Source: JBFHRB01 sp041591915 (GTDB taxonomy: Bacteria; Actinomycetota; Nitriliruptoria; Nitriliruptorales; Nitriliruptoraceae). Taken from it: a stretch of 11,454 nt of DNA. Of the stretch, positions 6,899 through 11,454 are shown one piece after another. The notes beneath the pieces are model-generated. The model was not told the origin of the DNA. It was given only the letters and a program-made list of their open reading frames with translations, and ran no database searches. A program made the translations under genes and the position numbers. The stretch's first letter is position 1; each line of letters opens with the position of its first letter. The stretch lies in assembly GCA_041591915.1 (NCBI GenBank), contig JBFHRB010000100.1, forward strand, positions 1 through 11,454, read 5' to 3'.

Positions 6899-8044
6899 TC
6901 AGCCGACCCCGAGTTCGCGCGCGATCAGCATGCGTTGCACCTCCGAGGTCCCCTCGCCGACCTCGAGGATCTTGGCGTCCTGGTAGAAGCGGCCGACGCG
7001 GTACTCCGTCATGAACCCGTAGCCCCCGAAGACCTGGCACGCCTGGCGCGCCGCCTCGACCGCTCGCTCGGAGGAGTAGAGCTTGGCGATGCAGGCCTCC
7101 TTCTTGTAGGGAAGGCCCTCGTTCTTCCGCCAGGCGGCGTCGTAGTACATCCAGCGGGCCGTCTGGGCCGCGACCTCGAGGTCGGCGACCTTGAACGCGA
7201 CTGCCTGCTGCTTGGCGATCGGCTTGCCGAAGGCCTCGCGATCGTTGGCGTAGCGCACGCATTCGTCCACGCACCCCTGGATGAGGCCGACCGCCAGTGC
7301 GCTGATGGCGATGCGTCCGTCGTCGAGTGTTGCCAGGAACTGCCGGAACCCGGCTCCGCGCTCGCCGAGCGTGTTCTCGAGGGGGACGCGCACGTCCTCC
7401 ATGGTGATCTCGTGCGTGTCCGACCCGTGCCAGCCGACCTTGCGGTAGGCCGGCTGGACCGTGAAGCCGGGCGTGTCGATCGGCACGATGATCGACGTCA
7501 TCTCGTTCTCGCCGGTCCACGCGGTGAGCGTGCAGACCGAGGTGATCTCGGTCCCGACGTTGGTGATGAAGACCTTCGAGCCGTTGATGACCCAGTCACC
7601 GCCGTCCTCGACGGCGCGGGTCTTCGTGCTGCCCCAGACGTCCGAGCCGCCGCCGGGCTCGGTCAGGCCGAAGGCACCGAGGCGCTCGCCACGACACAGC
7701 TCGGGCAGCCAGCGCTGTTTCTGGTCCTCCGACCCGAACTCGGCGATGGGCGTGGCGCCGAGGCCGACCGCGGCCTCGAGCGTGATGCCGAGCGACTGGT
7801 CGACGCGGCCGATCTCCTCGATCGCCAGGCACAGCGTCAAGAGGTCGCCGCCCATGCCGTCGTACTCGACCGGGAACGGCACCCCGAACAGTCCGAGCTC
7901 GCCCATCTGCCGCACGATGTCGACCGGGAAGGTCTTGGTCGCGTTGAACTCGTCGGCCACCGGGGCGATGACCTCGTCGGCGAACCGCTTCACGACGCTG
8001 CGGAACTCCTGCTGCTCCGCGCTGAGCTGGAAGGAGATGCTCAT
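6899..8044 (-). CDS. Acyl-CoA dehydrogenase family protein
   Basis: A 381-residue flavoenzyme of the normal length for short/medium-chain acyl-CoA dehydrogenases; it makes trans-2-enoyl-CoA from acyl-CoA and passes electrons to ETF. N-terminal helical domain at about 6-120, middle beta domain with FGLTEPGGGSDVWGS (128-135 contacts FAD and substrate), WVINGSKVFITN, and C-terminal helical domain with DDGRIAISALAVG (R243), RYANDREAFGKPI, CQVFGGYGFMTEY and GEGTSEVQR. E364 in GEGTSE sits at the catalytic base position of the family. The start is ATG at 8044-8042, with GGAG at 8054-8057 and 9 bases spacing; the frame is open further upstream but that stretch lacks motifs. The substrate (fatty acyl, branched or aryl acyl-CoA) cannot be read from sequence. 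It is the first gene of a two-gene minus-strand unit, divergent from the kinase genes. Cytoplasmic, with no targeting signal. Confidence 0.95.
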   Translation of the reverse strand: MSISFQLSAEQQEFRSVVKRFADEVIAPVADEFNATKTFPVDIVRQMGELGLFGVPFPVEYDGMGGDLLTLCLAIEEIGRVDQSLGITLEAAVGLGATPIAEFGSEDQKQRWLPELCRGERLGAFGLTEPGGGSDVWGSTKTRAVEDGGDWVINGSKVFITNVGTEITSVCTLTAWTGENEMTSIIVPIDTPGFTVQPAYRKVGWHGSDTHEITMEDVRVPLENTLGERGAGFRQFLATLDDGRIAISALAVGLIQGCVDECVRYANDREAFGKPIAKQQAVAFKVADLEVAAQTARWMYYDAAWRKNEGLPYKKEACIAKLYSSERAVEAARQACQVFGGYGFMTEYRVGRFYQDAKILEVGEGTSEVQRMLIARELGVG

Positions 8045-8207
8045 GACACCCGGCTCCAAGGTCGGTACGTCTGACGTGTCGGTTCTTTCCGCCCGAGGTT
8101 CAGCGGCCAGAGAGGCGAGACGGCCACCGACCGGCGGTGGAGAAGCGAGCCGCAGAGCTCGCTCGGCCTTATGGTAGTGGCGCTCAACTGGAGCTCGCCG
8201 CCCCATC
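8045..8207. promoter_or_regulatory. Divergent intergenic region between acyl-CoA dehydrogenase and histidine kinase 1
   Basis: A 163-base gap between outward-facing genes, so promoters for both should lie here. It holds the GGAG site for the dehydrogenase (8054-8057), the inverted repeat at 8067-8077, a TATGGT at 8170-8175 that could be a plus-strand -10 element, and GGAG at 8190-8193, which is 14 bases from the kinase ATG and thus at a weak spacing. No convincing -35 element is paired with these. No stem-loop with a U-run is present. Confidence 0.45.
8067..8077. repeat. Short perfect inverted repeat upstream of acyl-CoA dehydrogenase
   Basis: ACGTC-T-GACGT, 5-base arms around a single central base, 23 bases upstream of the dehydrogenase ATG. 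A second pair, GACAC at 8045-8049 and GTGTC at 8076-8080, surrounds it. Position and symmetry fit an operator for a TetR- or GntR-type regulator, but 5-base arms in 70% G+C DNA arise by chance, so this is weak. Confidence 0.25.
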
Positions 8208-10028
8208 ATGCAGACCCTGGCCCCGCGCACACGGCGCGACCATCGGATCGCCGTCGAACGGTCGATCCGGCGGATGCGCTGGCTCGGCCTGCCCATCACG
8301 CTGCTCCTCGTCGTGCTCTTCCGCGCGCCCGAGAGCGTCGAGCTGGCGATCGGGCAGGTCCCCTTCGGCCTCGGGCTCGCCGGCGTCCTGGTGGCGACGA
8401 ACGTCCTCTCGTGGCGGGCCGAGACGCGCCACCCCGCGTCGCTGCGTGCGGTGGGCATGGCGGAGCTCGCGATCGACACGGCCGTCGTGCTGTCGGTCCT
8501 GGCCGTGTTCGGGGCGGACCCCACGTCGCGGTTCTGGCCGCTGCTCGTGGTCCCGATCCTCGAAGGCGCGTTCCGACACGGCACCGCTGGCGCGATGTGG
8601 GTCTGGGGCGTCTCGACGGCCGGCCACGTCGCCCTGGAGGCCTGGCGACTGGCCGGGCGCGCGAACCCCGGGAGCTTCGTCTCCTCCTGGGTGTACGCCG
8701 CCGGCATCCTGTTCATCGTCGCCACGACCGCGGGCTCCCTCGCCGGCCGGCTGCGCCGCGAGCGCGACCGATCGGAGGCGCTGGCCGAGCGATTGGGCCA
8801 CCTCGCCGAGGTCGGGACCAAGCTCACGATGGGCACGAGCCTCGACGAGGTCCTGAGCGAGGTCCTCGACACGACGCTCGCACTGACCGGGGCGACGGCA
8901 GGCGGCACGTACGTCTACGAAGGCGCGGACGACTGGACGCTGGTACACGCCCGCGGGACGCGGGAGACGGACCTCGGTGCACGTGAGCACGTCCCGGCGT
9001 ACACGCGCCTGGTCGGCGCGTTGACCGGCCCGTCGATCATCGAACTGCACGGCCAGCTGGCCGAGCGGGCGAAGATGGTCGTCCCCGGCACGACGGATGT
9101 CCTCGCCATCCCCCTGCGCGAGGGCGACGAGCTGCTCGGCCTGATCCTGGCGACGGACCGCCGGGGCGTGCTGTCGGACCCCACGCCCGCGGATCGCCAG
9201 ACCATCTCGCTCCTCGCGCTCCAGGCCTCGGCCGCCGTTGCGAACGTCCGCCAGCACGAGCACGAGTCGCAGGCGATCCGCGAACTCCAGGCCATCGACG
9301 AGATGAAGGACGAGTTCGTCGGCGTGTTGACCCATGAACTCCGGTCGCCGATGACGGCGATGGCCGGGTATGCCGACCTCCTGCAGACTCGCTGGCCAGA
9401 GTTGACCGACGAGCAGCGCGACCAGTTCCTCGCCGCCATGCACCGCGGGACGCTTCGGCTGGCGCGGCTCGTCGAGGACGTGCTCGACGCGAGCCGGGCC
9501 GAGCACACGGACCTCCCGCTGCGCCCGCGGAACATCGACGTCGGGGAGGTCCTCACCCAGGTCGCACGCGAGGAGCTCGCGACGGCCGAGAGCCACACGC
9601 TGGAGCTCAACATCGAGGAAGGCCTCCCCGAGGCGCACCTCGACGAGGACCGCGTCCGGCAGATCTTCCACAACCTCGTCAGCAACGCCGTCAAGTACTC
9701 CCCCGAGGGCGGCCGCGTCCGCATCACCCTGCACCAGGAGGTCGACCAGGTCCGCGTCGACGTGCAGGACGACGGGCTCGGCATCCCGACCGAGCTCCAG
9801 CCCCATCTGTTTCAGAAGTTCACGCGGCTGCCGACTGGACGCAGGATCAAGGGGACGGGCCTCGGCCTGTACCTGACCCGGGTACTGGCCGAAGCGATGG
9901 GGGGCAGGGTCGGCGTCCACTCGGAGGCCGGGCTCGGCTCCACGTTCAGCGTCTGGTTCCCGCTACGACAGCGTGCCGCGACACGCGAGCGAGAGACCAA
10001 CGAGATTCCGAGCGAGACCAACGGCTGA
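8208..10028 (+). CDS. Membrane sensor histidine kinase with GAF domain (kinase 1)
   Basis: A 606-residue sensor kinase that autophosphorylates on His and passes phosphate to a response regulator. Order: basic cytoplasmic start (1-24); a helical membrane domain of about five helices at 25-180; a linker helix; GAF domain at about 200-345; HisKA at about 365-432 with FVGVLTHELRSPMTA (phospho-acceptor H376); HATPase_c at about 480-588. ATP-site boxes are present: N box HNLVSNAVKYS (N489, N493), G1 DDGLGIP (521-527) and G2 GTGLGLYL (549-556), so the kinase should be active. No extracellular sensor loop of size is seen, so signals would come from the membrane or be bound by the GAF domain. The ATG start is the first one after an in-frame TAG at 8175-8177. 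The ligand is unknown, and no response regulator is in the window. A paralogue follows directly. Confidence 0.92.
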   Translation: MQTLAPRTRRDHRIAVERSIRRMRWLGLPITLLLVVLFRAPESVELAIGQVPFGLGLAGVLVATNVLSWRAETRHPASLRAVGMAELAIDTAVVLSVLAVFGADPTSRFWPLLVVPILEGAFRHGTAGAMWVWGVSTAGHVALEAWRLAGRANPGSFVSSWVYAAGILFIVATTAGSLAGRLRRERDRSEALAERLGHLAEVGTKLTMGTSLDEVLSEVLDTTLALTGATAGGTYVYEGADDWTLVHARGTRETDLGAREHVPAYTRLVGALTGPSIIELHGQLAERAKMVVPGTTDVLAIPLREGDELLGLILATDRRGVLSDPTPADRQTISLLALQASAAVANVRQHEHESQAIRELQAIDEMKDEFVGVLTHELRSPMTAMAGYADLLQTRWPELTDEQRDQFLAAMHRGTLRLARLVEDVLDASRAEHTDLPLRPRNIDVGEVLTQVAREELATAESHTLELNIEEGLPEAHLDEDRVRQIFHNLVSNAVKYSPEGGRVRITLHQEVDQVRVDVQDDGLGIPTELQPHLFQKFTRLPTGRRIKGTGLGLYLTRVLAEAMGGRVGVHSEAGLGSTFSVWFPLRQRAATRERETNEIPSETNG

Positions 10029-10045
10029 GCGGCAGGAGCTGCCGC
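10029..10045 (+). other. Short hairpin between the two kinase genes
   Basis: GCGGCAG-GAG-CTGCCGC, a perfect 7-base stem with a 3-base loop, starting at the base after the kinase 1 TGA. There is no U-run after it, so it is not a classic intrinsic terminator. It could affect mRNA stability or kinase 2 translation, or it could lie in the coding sequence of kinase 2 if the upstream start is used. An AGGAG lies in its loop and stem but has no start at proper spacing. Confidence 0.35.
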
Positions 10046-10074
10046 CCTACTCCGCACGCCGCCGCGACGTCGAG

Positions 10075-11454
10075 GTGAGCGTCCGACGGGTGCGCTGGCT
10101 CGCGATCCCGTTCGCCTTCCTCCAGTTCGCCCTCTTCACGCCCTCGGCCGGCGGACCCCTGCCCTTCCCTCGCTGGCCGGTGGCCTTCGGCGTCGCGGCG
10201 GTGCTCCTCGCGACGAACCTGGTGTCGATGCGCATGACGCGCGGCAACGACGCGGAGGCACTTCGACGCTGGGGCGTCGTCGCCACGGCTCTGGACACCA
10301 CGTGCGTCGTCGTCGTGATGGTCCTCTTCGGGTTCGACGAGGACACGCGCATGTGGCCGCTCGCCACCTTCCCGATCATCGAAGGGGCGATGCGCGAGCA
10401 GTTCCGCGGGTCGATGGGAACGTGGGTCTACGCGGCCGGGGCCTACACGATCGAGCAGGTCCTGCGCCTTCCGACCCGCGAGGACCCCGCGGCCTGGATC
10501 GGCGCCATCCCCTGGGGTGTCGGCATCCTCCTCTTCGTCGCGATGGGCGTCGGCATCCTGGCCTCACGCCTCGACGTGGCCATGCGGCGGCTCGTCGACG
10601 AGACGGACCGACTGCGCAGCCTCGCCAGCCTGGGGGCCAACATCACCGCGGAGCGCCGAACCTCGGGGGTCTTCGACGGGATCATCGCCGCGGGTATGCA
10701 GCTCATGGGCGTCGACGCGGGGTTCGTGCTCGAGTTGCGAGCCGGCGACAAGTGGGTCCGGCGCTCCTCCCTCGGGCCCGACGCCGACGACGGGACCGAG
10801 CTCGTGTCCGAGCAGCTCTCCGAACTCGCTGGCACGCTGGAGGGCCCGACCGCGGTCGACCCCCACGGCGTCCTGCTCGACGTGTGTCGCTCGGTCGACC
10901 AGGAAGCCCGCCAGGTGATCGTGATGCCGATCCGGCGCGGCATCGCCCTCATCGGCCTGGTCGGCCTGGTCTCACGCGACCCCGAACGGATCCTGCTGTC
11001 CGAGGAGTACGACACCCTGCGCCTCCTCGGGACGCAGGCGACCGTGGCCATCGAGAACGCGCACCTCGCGGAGACCGAGGAACGCACGATCCGGGAGCTC
11101 CGCGAGCTCGACGAGATCAAGGACGACTTCCTCGGCATCCTGACCCACGAGCTGCGTACGCCCATGACGGCGATCGCCGGGTTCGCCGACATCCTCGAGC
11201 GCCACGGCGACTCCCTGCCCCCCGAGAAGCGGGCCGAGTTCCTGCGGACCATCAAGCGGAACACGACCCACCTGACCACGCTCATGGACGAGGTGCTCGA
11301 CGCGACCAAGTCCGAGCGCACCGAGCTCCAGTACAGCCTGGTGCCCGTCCAGATCTCCGACACCATCATCGCGGTCGCCGAACAGACCGTGCTCGCCTCG
11401 GACGACCATCGGCTCGACCTGCAGATCGAGCCGGACCTCCCACTCGCGCTGGCA
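10075..11454 (+). CDS. Membrane sensor histidine kinase with GAF domain (kinase 2, C-terminus cut by window edge)
   Basis: 460 codons are visible and remain open at the window end. Layout is as in kinase 1: helical membrane domain at about 8-165, linker, GAF domain at about 180-335, and HisKA with FLGILTHELRTPMTA (phospho-acceptor H358). The ATPase domain is outside the window. It is colinear with kinase 1: conserved Trp (RWL) to phospho-His is 350 residues here and 351 in kinase 1. The shared stretches include IRELxxxDExKDxFxGxLTHEL and AGxADxLE-like text after the His. The start is uncertain. GTG at 10075 gives a start at the membrane domain, but the preceding residues (DVE) still align with kinase 1 (AVE), so translation may begin earlier; the only other in-frame start is GTG at 9973, overlapping kinase 1 by 56 bases. 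Neither has a good ribosome site. Probably cotranscribed with kinase 1. Confidence 0.88.
   Translation, partial: MSVRRVRWLAIPFAFLQFALFTPSAGGPLPFPRWPVAFGVAAVLLATNLVSMRMTRGNDAEALRRWGVVATALDTTCVVVVMVLFGFDEDTRMWPLATFPIIEGAMREQFRGSMGTWVYAAGAYTIEQVLRLPTREDPAAWIGAIPWGVGILLFVAMGVGILASRLDVAMRRLVDETDRLRSLASLGANITAERRTSGVFDGIIAAGMQLMGVDAGFVLELRAGDKWVRRSSLGPDADDGTELVSEQLSELAGTLEGPTAVDPHGVLLDVCRSVDQEARQVIVMPIRRGIALIGLVGLVSRDPERILLSEEYDTLRLLGTQATVAIENAHLAETEERTIRELRELDEIKDDFLGILTHELRTPMTAIAGFADILERHGDSLPPEKRAEFLRTIKRNTTHLTTLMDEVLDATKSERTELQYSLVPVQISDTIIAVAEQTVLASDDHRLDLQIEPDLPLALA

Noticed and set aside
6163..8074. Plus-strand open frames opposite the acyl-CoA dehydrogenase and its partner
   Set aside because: They are antisense to a well-conserved enzyme and show no motif or plausible ribosome site.
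8184..9920. Minus-strand open frame of 578 codons opposite histidine kinase 1
   Set aside because: Composition is typical of an antisense GC shadow; the plus strand holds all kinase boxes in order.
10443..11369. Minus-strand open frame of 308 codons opposite kinase 2
   Set aside because: Ser/Arg-rich with no motif. The plus strand encodes membrane, GAF and HisKA regions without a stop to the window end.

Overview
The window is a gene-dense stretch of high-GC chromosome (roughly 70% G+C by eye). It has GTG and TTG starts, overlapping stops and starts, and long empty antisense frames caused by GC bias. Actinobacteria-type features are two LCP (LytR-CpsA-Psr) proteins with C-terminal LytR_C domains, and a short AMP-ligase-like protein of the TIGR03089 type, a family described only from Actinobacteria. 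The soil- or marine-type gene mix suits a deep-branching actinobacterium, but the lineage is inference. No rRNA, tRNA, CRISPR array, insertion sequence or phage gene was seen, and no gene-free stretch exceeds about 165 bases.

Layout. (1) Positions 1-2709, minus strand: a cell-surface polymer operon read LCP protein A -> LCP protein B (GTGA overlap) -> start of a StrD/RmlA-type sugar-1-phosphate nucleotidyltransferase cut by the window edge. (2) 2824-3498, plus strand, divergent from the LCP operon: the TIGR03089-like protein. (3) 3586-6093, plus strand: a two-gene cation-transport unit. It holds a membrane protein made of two fused MgtE domains, then, 3 bases later, a soluble protein made of two fused PhoU-RCK_C (TrkA_C) units. 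(4) 6103-8044, minus strand, convergent with the previous unit: an acyl-CoA dehydrogenase followed after 1 base by an unrecognised 264-residue protein. (5) 8208 to the window end, plus strand: two tandem paralogous membrane histidine kinases with GAF domains, the second cut by the window edge; no response regulator is visible.

How they work together. The LCP proteins probably attach a lipid-carried glycopolymer to the wall, and the nucleotidyltransferase would supply an activated sugar. The MgtE/PhoU-RCK_C pair looks like a divalent-cation channel or transporter plus its cytoplasmic ligand-sensing regulator; both are internal duplications with exact repeat periods (210 and 201 residues). The acyl-CoA dehydrogenase belongs to fatty-acid or related acyl-CoA degradation. 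The two kinases look like a duplicated sensor pair. Most of this is recognisable chromosome. The most interesting points are the matched duplications in the transporter/regulator pair, the unassigned partner of the acyl-CoA dehydrogenase, and the duplicated kinases.
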